Assembly (NCBI GenBank): GCA_011526585.1
Contig: WYBB01000228.1
Coordinates: forward strand, 1-63,615
Direction: 5' to 3'
Source of the DNA: Deltaproteobacteria bacterium
Lineage (GTDB): Bacteria; Myxococcota_A; UBA9042; PHBI01
Length of the DNA stretch: 63,615 nt
The notes under the pieces: model-generated
The model's input: only the letters and a program-made list of their open reading frames with translations
The model's database searches: none
What the model was told of the DNA's origin: nothing
Made by a program: the position numbers and the translations under genes
Shown: positions 35,338 to 43,086 of the stretch, one piece after another
Numbering within the stretch: the first letter of the stretch is position 1
How the letters are laid out: each line of letters opens with the position of its first letter

Positions 35338-36900
35338 ATGCGAACCCTACCCCACATGCTTTCGGTGAGCGCGCTGGCGCTCGCCGCCTGTTCCGGTGGC
35401 GCCGATCCGACGGTGACCGCCGAGATCGTCAGCTACGACGGACGCGGTCTCGTGCTCGCCGCGCGGACCTCACCCGGCTGCGTCATCAACGTGCGTGGCC
35501 AGGAGGCGACCGCCGACGAGTCCGGGCAGGTGACGATCACCGTGCCGATCGACCAGCTCCACGGGCGCGACGTCGCCCTCGACTCGAGCTGCCCCGCGCT
35601 CTTCGACGACACCTGGGCGTTCACGCGCATCGACCTGCCGTTCTCGGCCGAGGTCGCCAAGACCTTGCCGAGCGATCGCGACGCCGACTGGGTGCGCGTC
35701 GTCGCGGTCGCCGACCACGGCGAGATCGGCATCAAGCTCGACGGCGCGCTCGCCGCGGACCTGTACCAGCGTACCGACGGCAAGACCCCGATCCCGCTCG
35801 ATCTGCTCGGCAAGCCCGGCCTCGCCGTCGAGATCGCCGGAATCGCCACCACCCTCGACGCGCAGGGTCGAGCGCGGCTCGACCTGCCGGTGCGCGCGCT
35901 GGTCGTCGGGCTCACCGCCGCGGCGTTCGAGGGCTACGAGCATGCCGTCGAGCTGCCGGTCCGCATCGGGACGAGTGGCGCCGAGGAGCGCCTGCGCGTC
36001 ACCATCAGCGGCGTGCGGCGCCTTGTCGCGAACCACCTCGCGGCGGTCGCAGGTGGCGAAAAGGTGCCGGCCGACACCCCCGACGCCGTGCGCGCGGTGG
36101 CGGTCGTCGATCCCGACGACGGCGCGCTCGCGCTCGACGCCGAGGCGACGGTCGGCGAGGTCGACGTGGTCGCGATCATGAAGGATCGCGGGCGTCGCCA
36201 GATCGAGCCGTGCGTCTACGACATCATCGGCGGCGGCGGCGGCTCCTTCTCGGTCACCCCGACCCTCGTCGACGCGACCGTGACCGCGTTCGACCTGCGT
36301 ACCGGCGAGGCGCTCGGCGACAAGGAGCTCGACGCGGTGCTCGCCGACTGCCCGGGCTTCATCAACGACAACGAGTCGATCACCAAGCGCGTCGACCCCG
36401 CGTCGGCCCTGAGCTGGGTCCAGGCGATCGCCGCCGGCGGCAGCGGGCGCACGGCCAGCGCGGTCGAGGCGTTGGAGGCGCTCTTCGGCGATGATGGCGC
36501 GGCGTTGAGCGGGCCGTTCGCGGGGGTCAAGATCGGCATGACGGTCGCCGAGCTCGATCGCCACCTCGCCACGCCGGAGACCAAGGCGCGCCTGAGCGAG
36601 CTCGGGATCAGCGTGCACCCGCTCGAGCGGGTCTTCAAACACCAGAGCGGCGCGCTCGTCGGCGGCTTCGAGCTCGACGACAAGAAGGAGAAGCTGCGCC
36701 TCGTCAGCGGCTTCGTGGCGGCCCCGATCGAGGCGACGCACTTCGTCTCGCGCTGGGGCGAGCCGGCGCGCGACGAGACCGACGACAAGGGCTTCCGCAC
36801 GATCGAGTGGAAGCGCACCCGCGGCGGCCTCAAGCCGAGCTACTTCGGGTCGGCGCGCGCGGGCTACGGCTTCCAGTTGGAGGGCGCGGGTCGAGGCTGA
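35338..36900 (+). CDS. Putative lipoprotein of unknown function
   Basis: 520 residues with AAGGAG upstream and a lipobox LAAC at Cys18. The first 200 residues look like repeated small beta-sandwich units (carboxypeptidase-regulatory-like: VRGQEATADESGQVTITV; EIAGIATTLDAQGRARLDLPV). A central acidic region follows. The last 130 residues contain GVKIGMTVAELDRHLATPETKARL and WGEPARDETDDKGFRTIEW, a pattern seen in SmpA/BamE-like or DUF-type lipoproteins where a short motif and tryptophan strands recur. A Gly-rich patch (IIGGGGGSF) lies near residue 300. I cannot name a family. It is convergent with the next gene, with a 15-bp gap. Confidence 0.7.
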   Translation: MRTLPHMLSVSALALAACSGGADPTVTAEIVSYDGRGLVLAARTSPGCVINVRGQEATADESGQVTITVPIDQLHGRDVALDSSCPALFDDTWAFTRIDLPFSAEVAKTLPSDRDADWVRVVAVADHGEIGIKLDGALAADLYQRTDGKTPIPLDLLGKPGLAVEIAGIATTLDAQGRARLDLPVRALVVGLTAAAFEGYEHAVELPVRIGTSGAEERLRVTISGVRRLVANHLAAVAGGEKVPADTPDAVRAVAVVDPDDGALALDAEATVGEVDVVAIMKDRGRRQIEPCVYDIIGGGGGSFSVTPTLVDATVTAFDLRTGEALGDKELDAVLADCPGFINDNESITKRVDPASALSWVQAIAAGGSGRTASAVEALEALFGDDGAALSGPFAGVKIGMTVAELDRHLATPETKARLSELGISVHPLERVFKHQSGALVGGFELDDKKEKLRLVSGFVAAPIEATHFVSRWGEPARDETDDKGFRTIEWKRTRGGLKPSYFGSARAGYGFQLEGAGRG

Positions 36901-36915
36901 GCCAGGTGACCGGGC

Positions 36916-37488
36916 TCAGGGATCGATCGCCGCGCTCGCGCGACGATACTCGTGTAGTCCTCCGGCCGAGCGCTCGAACATGTTCCACAAGGGCTCGCCA
37001 TCGCCGCCGAGCATCCCGATCCGGGGCCGACCGGTGGCGTCGATCTCGAGCGTGATCTCGCCCTTGGAGCGGTTCAGCGAGAGCCCGGTGCGCGACGCGC
37101 TGAGCTGCACGTCGGGCGGGGCCGAGGGCGGGTTCTCGCTGCGCTCGAGCTCGAGCAGGCCCGTGCCACCCAGCTGGCCGATGGTCGTCACGACCCGACC
37201 GCGCTCGTCGAGGAACTCGATGAGTGCGGAGCTGCCTTCGGCCGAAGCCCGGATCCGCGCGCGACCGTCGGGCCCGTCGGCGAGGATCTCGGCCGGCCCC
37301 CTCGCCAGCGTGATGAGCAGCGCGCCGAGGACGAGCGCGGTGACGCCCAGGTGCACGTAGCCGACGCGCCTGCCCCTGGCGACGCGGCGCTCGAGGTCCT
37401 GCAGGTGTCCGTAGAGAGATGCGGGCGACAAGGCGGCGTCTCCGGGGGGACGCGCTTCGCGCGGAAGGTCCGGGGTCGAATGACTCAT
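36916..37488 (-). CDS. Single-pass membrane protein of unknown function
   Basis: 190 residues: a cytoplasmic basic segment with a short amphipathic helix (LYGHLQDLERRVARGRR), one membrane helix (about 43-63, VGYVHLGVTALVLGALLITLA), then an outer domain with repeated strand-turn units (RIRASAEGSSALIEFLDERGRVVTTIG; EITLEIDATGRPRIGMLGGDGEPLW). The outer part resembles short beta-strand repeats of the kind that compare a value with default (DGR.RI.), but no family is known to me. A GGAG site lies about 10 nt before the ATG. Confidence 0.65.
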   Translation of the reverse strand: MSHSTPDLPREARPPGDAALSPASLYGHLQDLERRVARGRRVGYVHLGVTALVLGALLITLARGPAEILADGPDGRARIRASAEGSSALIEFLDERGRVVTTIGQLGGTGLLELERSENPPSAPPDVQLSASRTGLSLNRSKGEITLEIDATGRPRIGMLGGDGEPLWNMFERSAGGLHEYRRASAAIDP

Positions 37489-37792
37489 GGCGAGGTCTCC
37501 GGGGTGTCGCGATCGAGCCGCGAGATCCTGCGTCCGACCCGGCGCTGGGTGCCGGGCTCGCGCTCATGGTGAGGCTATTCGACCGGGAGGTCGAGGGCCT
37601 GGGTCGGGTCCTTGCCGACGCGAGCCGGGCGATCGAGGATCTTGGGCGGGATCTTCATGCCGAAGATCTGCCGGCCCCCGAAGGCGGGGTGGTTCTGGTC
37701 GGTGCGACCGATCTCCTCGTCGCCGGGGAGGTGCCGATCGGTGCGACCAGTTGCGCGTGACCGCGAGGCGCGGCGCGCGTGCCCCAGGGGGA
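37489..37792. other. 304-bp gap with a minus-strand stretch of coding-like codon bias
   Basis: Upstream of the membrane protein gene and downstream of the CapA-M15 gene, both minus strand. On the minus strand a frame ending at TAG 37575-37577 shows strong G/C third-position bias over its last 35 codons (FGGRQIFGMKIPPKILDRP...), but has no good start or ribosome site; the only ATG would give 27 residues. It may be the remnant of a lost gene. A 10-bp direct repeat (TCGGTGCGAC, 38 bp apart, about 37702 and 37740) lies in the same area. No terminator hairpin with a T run is visible. Confidence 0.4.
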
Positions 37793-39499
37793 TCAGTCGC
37801 GAGACGGGGCCGGGTAGATCGACCAGGTGGCGCGGTAGTCCTTGCCGTCGGGGCCGGCCAGGGCGAGCAGGCGGCGCAGGTCCTCGCGGTTGATCACGCT
37901 GTCGTCGCCGGGGTGCCACTCGAAGTGGAAGGGGTCGTAGCTCGAGCGCCAGCTCCCGCCCCAGACGAGGCCGAGGCGCTCGGCGATCGCGCCGAGGGTG
38001 CGCCAGGCGGCCGCGTCCTCGGCGAAGTGGCGCTTGCCGTCGCCGATGTCCTTGCGGTCGGCGATGAGCACGTCGAAGGCGAGGCCGAACTGGTGCCAGG
38101 TCGCCATGCCGCCGGGGCCGGGGCGGGCGCGGCGCGTGTAGGGCGTGTAGCCGAAGATGACGCGGAAGGGCACGCCGGCCGCGACCGCTTCGCGATGGAG
38201 CTGGCGCGCGAGGTGGGCGAGGTGCGGGTGCAGGCCGTCGAGGTGGCGCGCGCCCGGGGGGGCGTCGGGGATCACGGCGGGGAAAACGGCCGGGATCACG
38301 GCTGGCGCCGGCGGCGCGGGCATGGGTGGCGAGTTCTCGCCGGGTGGCAGGATCTCGCCGTCGGGGGCGATGACGGCGCCGGTCTCGGGGAAGTCCTTGC
38401 GGCTGAGGTCGCGCAGGAGCGGCAGGACCTGGGCGTCGGGGTCGGGCTCGGGGCCGCCGAGGCCGCGCTGCACGAGGGGGTGCGCGCGGCCGGAGACGAA
38501 GGCGCCGTCGGGCGCGAGCGCGACCTCGAGCACGAAGGCGAGGCCGTTGGGGCCGGTGAGGTTGAAGCGCTTGTAGGTGGCGAAGTTGCCGAGCGAGTAG
38601 GCGATGAGGCGGCCCTGGTAGAGCTCGATGGCGCGCGGCACGTGCGGTCCGTGGCCGAGCACGAGGTCGGCGCCGGCGTCGACGGCGGCGCGCGCGAACG
38701 TGCGCAGGTCGCCGCGGTTGCGCCCGAGGAAGGTCTCGGGGCCGTGCGGGATGCGCATGCGGTCGGGGCCCTCGGCGCCGCCGTGGAAGGAGACGACGAG
38801 GATGTCGCAGGCGGCGGCCTCGGCGGCGATGATCGCGGTCGCGTCGGCGAGGTCGTTCAAGAGGTAGGAGTGATCGTAGTTGGAGAGAGCGATCATCGAG
38901 ACCTTGCGGCCGCGCACCTCGCGGCGCGCGATGTCGCCGCGCTTGCCGGAGTAGGCGAGGCCGAGCTCGTCGAGCAGCGCGCGGGTCGCCTCCCGGCCGG
39001 CCTCGCCGAAGTCGAGCACGTGGTTGTTCGCCATCGAGATGAGATCGAAGCCTGCGGCGGCGAGCTGCGGCGCGAAGGCAGGCGGCATGCGGAAGGCGAA
39101 GCAGCCCTTCTTGAGGCCGTCGCACTTGGGGCGGGCGAGCGGGTGGTCGTGCGCGACGGTCACGCCCTCGAGGTTGCCGAAGGCGAGATCGGCGCGCTGG
39201 AGGAGCTCGGCGAAGGGGCTCATCAGGCCGGCGGGGCGGTCGTCGGGCGGCGGCAGGTCGCGCCCGTCGGGGTAGGGGTAGGTCGAGCCGAGCATGATGT
39301 CGCCGACGGCGGCGAGGGTGATCGGGGGCTCGGGCTCGGGTTGGAAGATCGGCGATGGGGCCGGCGGCAGGCCGAGCGTGTAGTAGCTCACCTCCGAGCC
39401 GCCGTGCTCATCGTCGTGGGCGGGGTCGGGGGGCGGCGGAGCCGAGGCGCAGGCGCCGAGCGCGACCCAGAGCGGGGCGAGCGCAGCGAGGCGCCACAT
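37793..39499 (-). CDS. Lipoprotein fusing a CapA domain to an M15-family peptidoglycan peptidase domain
   Basis: 568 residues. The ATG at 39499 overlaps the sufT stop by 4 nt; upstream in-frame sequence is out-of-frame sufT. The lipobox is LGAC at Cys17. Residues about 50-355 are a CapA/PgsA domain with complete motifs: VGDIMLGSTYP, FGNLEGVTV, MANNHVLDFG, VVSFHGGAEG and LGHGPHVPRAIELYQG. A Pro-rich linker (about 385-425) joins a C-terminal M15C-type peptidase (VanY/L-Ala-D-Glu endopeptidase group) with zinc ligands in TWHQFGLAFDV and DPFHFEW and the typical WGGSW. Periplasmic or outer-membrane-anchored, it would combine a CapA metallophosphoesterase-like head with peptidoglycan cleavage. Confidence 0.9.
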   Translation of the reverse strand: MWRLAALAPLWVALGACASAPPPPDPAHDDEHGGSEVSYYTLGLPPAPSPIFQPEPEPPITLAAVGDIMLGSTYPYPDGRDLPPPDDRPAGLMSPFAELLQRADLAFGNLEGVTVAHDHPLARPKCDGLKKGCFAFRMPPAFAPQLAAAGFDLISMANNHVLDFGEAGREATRALLDELGLAYSGKRGDIARREVRGRKVSMIALSNYDHSYLLNDLADATAIIAAEAAACDILVVSFHGGAEGPDRMRIPHGPETFLGRNRGDLRTFARAAVDAGADLVLGHGPHVPRAIELYQGRLIAYSLGNFATYKRFNLTGPNGLAFVLEVALAPDGAFVSGRAHPLVQRGLGGPEPDPDAQVLPLLRDLSRKDFPETGAVIAPDGEILPPGENSPPMPAPPAPAVIPAVFPAVIPDAPPGARHLDGLHPHLAHLARQLHREAVAAGVPFRVIFGYTPYTRRARPGPGGMATWHQFGLAFDVLIADRKDIGDGKRHFAEDAAAWRTLGAIAERLGLVWGGSWRSSYDPFHFEWHPGDDSVINREDLRRLLALAGPDGKDYRATWSIYPAPSRD

Positions 39500-40032
39500 C
39501 AGTAGAAGCCCAGCTCGAGCTGCGCCTCCTCCGTCATGCGGTCGGGGCCCCAGGGCGGCTCGAAGGTGAGCTCGACCGAGGCGTCGACGACCCCGGGGAT
39601 CGCGCGCACCTTGGACTCGACATCGTCCTTGAGCACCTGGCCCATGCCACAACCGGGAGCGGTGAGCGTCATCGTGACCTTGACCACCTTGCCGTCGGCG
39701 CCGTCTTCCACGTCGAGCCCGTAGATGAGCCCGAGGTCGACGATGTTGACCGGGATCTCGGGGTCGTAGCAAGTCTTGAGCTGCGTCCAGACCTGCGACT
39801 CGACGTCCCCGCCGGCGCTGGGCTCGGCGACCTCGGGCGGGATCGCCTGCCCGATCAGCGGGGCGTCCTTGCCGGCGACGCGCACGAGGTGGCCGGTCTC
39901 CAGGCGCAGCGTGTAGTTGCCGCCGAGCACCTGCATGACGTAGCCGCGCGTGCCGCCAGGCACCGTCAGCGCGGTGCCGTCGGGGATTTGCACGGCGAGG
40001 AGATCACGCTCGAAGACGACAGGGTCGTTCAT
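39499..40032 (-). CDS. sufT: Fe-S cluster assembly factor SufT-like protein (MIP18 family)
   Basis: 177 residues. The C-terminal 105 residues are a MIP18/DUF59 domain: LKTCYDPEIPVNIVDLGLIYGLDV, VTMTLTAPGCGMGQVLKDDV and VELTFEPPWGPDRMTEEA, with the conserved Cys of PGCGMG. The N-terminal extension (VPGGTRGYVMQVLGGNYTLRL) is the one found in stand-alone SufT proteins. SufT helps deliver iron-sulfur clusters to target proteins in the cytoplasm. It is unusual that no suf or isc genes accompany it and that its stop overlaps the start of an envelope lipoprotein gene. An 87-bp gap separates it from the ceramidase gene upstream. Confidence 0.92.
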   Translation of the reverse strand: MNDPVVFERDLLAVQIPDGTALTVPGGTRGYVMQVLGGNYTLRLETGHLVRVAGKDAPLIGQAIPPEVAEPSAGGDVESQVWTQLKTCYDPEIPVNIVDLGLIYGLDVEDGADGKVVKVTMTLTAPGCGMGQVLKDDVESKVRAIPGVVDASVELTFEPPWGPDRMTEEAQLELGFY

Positions 40033-40119
40033 GGGCGCTGTATAATCCCGTTCGCGACCGGCGCAAAAGGAATCGGACCTATTCGGTCCTAAACCGCGCG
40101 CCGAGCGCGGCGGAACGGC

Positions 40120-42618
40120 TCAGGGCAGCTCGACCCAGATCCCGGCTTCGTCGGGATCCTGCGCGAGCGCGACGCGCACCCGCAGGCGCTCGGAGCCGGC
40201 GAGCCCGAGCGGCGCGAGGTCGAGCACGTGCCCGCCGAGCGCCTCGTCCCAGTCCACGATGCGGGGCGCGACCGCGAGCTCACCGTCGATCTCGACGTGC
40301 ACGCGCAGCGGGGCTTGCACGCGGATGCGCGCGTCGTGGCGCACGCCGGGATCGAAGACCTGCCAGCCGCTCTCGGGCCTGCGCCCAGCCTCCGCGGTCA
40401 CGAGCGGGGCGGGCGCGTGCGTCATGCGCAACGCGAAGGCGTCGGCGCGGCCGGCGATCGGAGTGATCGCGATCGCGACGTCCGGCGCCTCGACGAGATC
40501 GAAGGTGGTGCTCGCCGCCGACCACGACGCGAGCTCCGTCTGCCGTGCGCGCCCGCTGGCGACGACGCGATAGCGGCCGAGCGGGAGCCAGGGTGGCACC
40601 TGCAGCCGCCAGGCCCAGCGATGGTCACGCGCCTCCAGGATCTCGCGCGACATCGGCGGCTCCGGCCGGTAGAGCGTGAGGCCTTCGTAGCGCGCGTTGT
40701 CGAGCGGCGTCGCCAGCGGCCCGACGACCGGGAGGAACGCCCCGGCGTGCTCGCGCTGGAGCTCGAAGCGCGGCAGGCCGAGGCGCGGATCGCCGCCGCC
40801 GACCACGACCTCGAGCACCTCGAGGCGGGCCAGCGCCGGGGGTGGCTCGACGACGAAGACGCCGGGGGCGAGGCTCGCTTCGAGCGCGCGCGTCTCACGC
40901 CCGAGCGGCGGCGAGAGATCGGGGCTCTCCTCGTAGTACGCGGGGCGATTGAAGCCGTCGATCATCGCCGTCGCCAGCGCGACCTGGCGATCGACGAGCC
41001 ACCTGCCGCCCCACGGCCCCCACAGGCTGAACTCCGCCTCGTAGGCGCCGAGGTACCAGTCGTCCGGGTGCGTGAAGTAGAGGAGGTGGTCCTGGCTGTA
41101 GCCGACGACCATCACCTCGAGCGCGGCCCCGCGCTGCGCGGCCACCTCGGCGAAGGCGCGCCTGGCGTGGTCGGCGATGGAGTGGGTCGGCTCGCCCGGG
41201 ATGGTCATGAGGTAGAGGTCGCCGAGGCGTGCGACGCTGAGGTAGGTCTGGTTGAGCTCGGGGTGTGGGAAGCTCTCGCCGAGCGTCGCCATGAGGCTCT
41301 CGAGCCCGACGCAGCGCTTGGGCTCGCCGAGCTGGCTGATGCCCTCCTCGGGATCGATGGTGCAGTTGATCGAGCCGTGCTCGAAGGCGACGCCCGGCGC
41401 CTGGTCGAACTCGCCCGAGTCGCCGTAGATCCAGGCGTGGCGGATGTCGATGAGCCGCGAGCGCACCGCCAGGGGGACCTCCGAGCGCCAGGTCAGCGAC
41501 TGCCACGCGTCGAGCACGGCGTCGGCGCCCGCGACACCGACCATCTGCATGCGCTGCTCGCCCTGATGGCCGAGGTGTCGCCCGGCCGGGGCCGCGTCCC
41601 CGCCGCCCGCCTGGGTGAAGATCCCGAGCGCAGGCACGCCGTGGCGCGCGAAGAAGGCCTCCTCGAGCTTCTGCTCGAAGCCGCCGGCGGCGTCCTCGGA
41701 CAGGAGCGCGTTGTCGGGCCCGAGGATGGTGCCGTGCATGCCGAAGTTGGCCATCACCGCCAGCGGCGTGCCGTCGAGCCGGCGCACCCCGAGCACGGTC
41801 AGGCGCGGATCCTTGCCCCAGATCGCGTCGTTGACCGAACGTCGGTCGCGGTAGACCCGATCGGCGGGATCCCAGTCCTCGACCACGGCGAAGCCGACCT
41901 CGGCGGGCGCGAGCTCGGCGACGGCGCGCGCGACGGTCTCGGCCATGCGCGCGGCGATGATCGCGATCACCTCGTCGTCCGGCGAGTCGATGCCGGCGAT
42001 CCCGAGCGGCGCCGGCAAGCGCCAGAAGCGCGCCGGCCCGTGGTGGGTGTGGGTCGCCGCGGTGATCACGCGACCCTCCAGCGCGAGGCCGTGCTCGGTC
42101 GCGAGCACGCGCTGCATCTCGTGCGTCAGCGAGTCCTCCGAGAACGGCAGCGGCAGCTTGAGCAACACGAGCCGCTCGGCGCCGACCTCGAACGCCATCG
42201 CCTTGAGCATCAGGTGGCCGTGGCCGCCCTCGGAGGCGGCGAAGAGACCGGCCCAGGCCGACGCCAGCCCGGCGATGCGATTGCCGTAGCCGCCCATCGA
42301 CACGCCCACCGGGACATCGAGCGGCAGCGCCGCCACGCCCGCGCGCAGCGGCCCGGACACGGCGTCATGGGCTTCGTGCCGCTCGGGCGGGGGCGTCTCG
42401 ATCGCCTCGCCGTCGTGCGTGTCGGAGGTGTCGTCGGTCTCGACCTCGGATGCGACGTCGAACACCTCGCTCGGGACCTCGTCATCACCATCCGGCACGG
42501 CGATCACGTCCGCGTCGGCGCCGCCGCCCGCCGTGTCACCCGGCTGCCCACGGCGCGCGTCCCCGCACCCTGAAGCGATGGCCAACGCGAGGGAGATCGT
42601 GATGACGTGCGCTCTCAT
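40120..42618 (-). CDS. Neutral/alkaline non-lysosomal ceramidase-family lipoprotein
   Basis: 832 residues. A lipobox ASGC at Cys18 is followed by an acidic linker of about 65 residues. The ceramidase-like domain begins LRAGVAALPLDVPVGVSMGGYGNR and carries AATHTHHGPARFW (zinc-binding His cluster), MANFGMHGTILGPDN and FTQAGGGDAAPAGRH. Later landmarks are LYLMTIPGEPTH and MVVGYSQDHLLYFTHPDDW. Family members hydrolyse ceramide or related N-acyl lipids; here the enzyme would sit on the outer membrane or cell surface. The C-terminal 200 residues form additional beta domains. The 5' end is unusual: an 11-base G tract lies 4 nt before the ATG and acts as, or replaces, the ribosome site. Confidence 0.88.
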   Translation of the reverse strand: MRAHVITISLALAIASGCGDARRGQPGDTAGGGADADVIAVPDGDDEVPSEVFDVASEVETDDTSDTHDGEAIETPPPERHEAHDAVSGPLRAGVAALPLDVPVGVSMGGYGNRIAGLASAWAGLFAASEGGHGHLMLKAMAFEVGAERLVLLKLPLPFSEDSLTHEMQRVLATEHGLALEGRVITAATHTHHGPARFWRLPAPLGIAGIDSPDDEVIAIIAARMAETVARAVAELAPAEVGFAVVEDWDPADRVYRDRRSVNDAIWGKDPRLTVLGVRRLDGTPLAVMANFGMHGTILGPDNALLSEDAAGGFEQKLEEAFFARHGVPALGIFTQAGGGDAAPAGRHLGHQGEQRMQMVGVAGADAVLDAWQSLTWRSEVPLAVRSRLIDIRHAWIYGDSGEFDQAPGVAFEHGSINCTIDPEEGISQLGEPKRCVGLESLMATLGESFPHPELNQTYLSVARLGDLYLMTIPGEPTHSIADHARRAFAEVAAQRGAALEVMVVGYSQDHLLYFTHPDDWYLGAYEAEFSLWGPWGGRWLVDRQVALATAMIDGFNRPAYYEESPDLSPPLGRETRALEASLAPGVFVVEPPPALARLEVLEVVVGGGDPRLGLPRFELQREHAGAFLPVVGPLATPLDNARYEGLTLYRPEPPMSREILEARDHRWAWRLQVPPWLPLGRYRVVASGRARQTELASWSAASTTFDLVEAPDVAIAITPIAGRADAFALRMTHAPAPLVTAEAGRRPESGWQVFDPGVRHDARIRVQAPLRVHVEIDGELAVAPRIVDWDEALGGHVLDLAPLGLAGSERLRVRVALAQDPDEAGIWVELP

Positions 42619-42622
42619 GGCA

Positions 42623-42633
42623 CCCCCCCCCCC
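42623..42633 (-). repeat. Homopolymeric G11 tract directly upstream of the ceramidase start codon
   Basis: Eleven consecutive G on the minus strand (C on plus) end 4 nt before the ATG at 42618, in the position of the Shine-Dalgarno. Length changes by slippage would alter ribosome-site spacing or promoter geometry. It is the longest single-base run I noticed in the window. Confidence 0.7.
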
Positions 42634-42636
42634 GAT

Positions 42637-42756
42637 TCAAGCGGTGGCGAGCTCGATCAGACCGAGCGCGGCGAGCCGCCTGAAGTCGTCGTCGAGCGAC
42701 CAGACCGGCGCGTCGTGCTCCGCGGCGATCCAGACCGAGGTGTCGACGACGATCAT
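42637..42756 (-). pseudogene. VapC-type PIN-domain toxin remnant with internal deletion
   Basis: A 39-codon frame starting ATGA-overlapped with vapB. It joins the conserved PIN N-terminus MIVVDTSVWIA to the conserved PIN C-terminus APVWSLDDDFRRLAALGLIEL. About 90 residues between, including the remaining acidic active-site residues, are missing, with the frame intact. It cannot fold as a PIN nuclease. The deletion removed the toxin while leaving the antitoxin gene whole. Confidence 0.85.
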
Positions 42757-42974
42757 CCTCTTGTGCGCGCCTTGGCGCTTCGAGGTCGTCGTCGCGACGA
42801 GGCGAGGTCGACCTCGACCTCGATCTTGCCCTTGAGCGCGCGCAGCTGTTCGCGCTTGCGCGAACGAATGAGCTCCTGGAGCGCGAGGATGATCGTGTCC
42901 GTCTTGGACTTGAACGTCACGAGTTGCCGCGCTTCCTCCAGCAGATCCTCCGGGATGTCCAAGGTCGTGCGCAT
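42753..42974 (-). CDS. VapB-type antitoxin (ribbon-helix-helix)
   Basis: 73 residues from the ATG at 42974. The N-terminus MRTTLDIPEDLLEEARQLV is the ribbon-helix-helix start of the VapB/DUF2191 antitoxin family, followed by KSKTDTIILALQELI and the basic, toxin-wrapping tail. Such proteins bind their own promoter as dimers and neutralise the partner VapC ribonuclease. Here the partner is deleted to 39 residues, so the antitoxin is an orphan. The short upstream gap to the dehydrogenase gene must hold its promoter. The complete coding frame suggests recent loss of the toxin or retention for other regulation. Confidence 0.88.
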   Translation of the reverse strand: MRTTLDIPEDLLEEARQLVTFKSKTDTIILALQELIRSRKREQLRALKGKIEVEVDLASSRRRPRSAKARTRG

Positions 42975-43036
42975 ATGATCGACGCCATCACATCTGCCTG
43001 TGGATGTCCATCCTGCGGCCGATGCCATGCGATCAT

Positions 43037-43071
43037 GCACGACGGCACCGGGTGCCCCGGGTCCGCCGTGC
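43037..43071 (-). terminator. Stem-loop behind the mmsA stop codon
   Basis: An imperfect 15-bp stem (GCACGGCGGACCCGGG paired with CCGGGTGCCGTCGTGC, minus strand) begins about 16 nt after the TGA at 43087. It has no T run. It lies between mmsA and vapB and may reduce read-through. Confidence 0.35.
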
Positions 43072-43086
43072 GGGCAGGTCCGTCTT

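Noticed and set aside
37419..37760. 113-residue plus-strand frame
   Set aside because: Weak third-position bias and no ribosome site; the opposite strand has the stronger signal.
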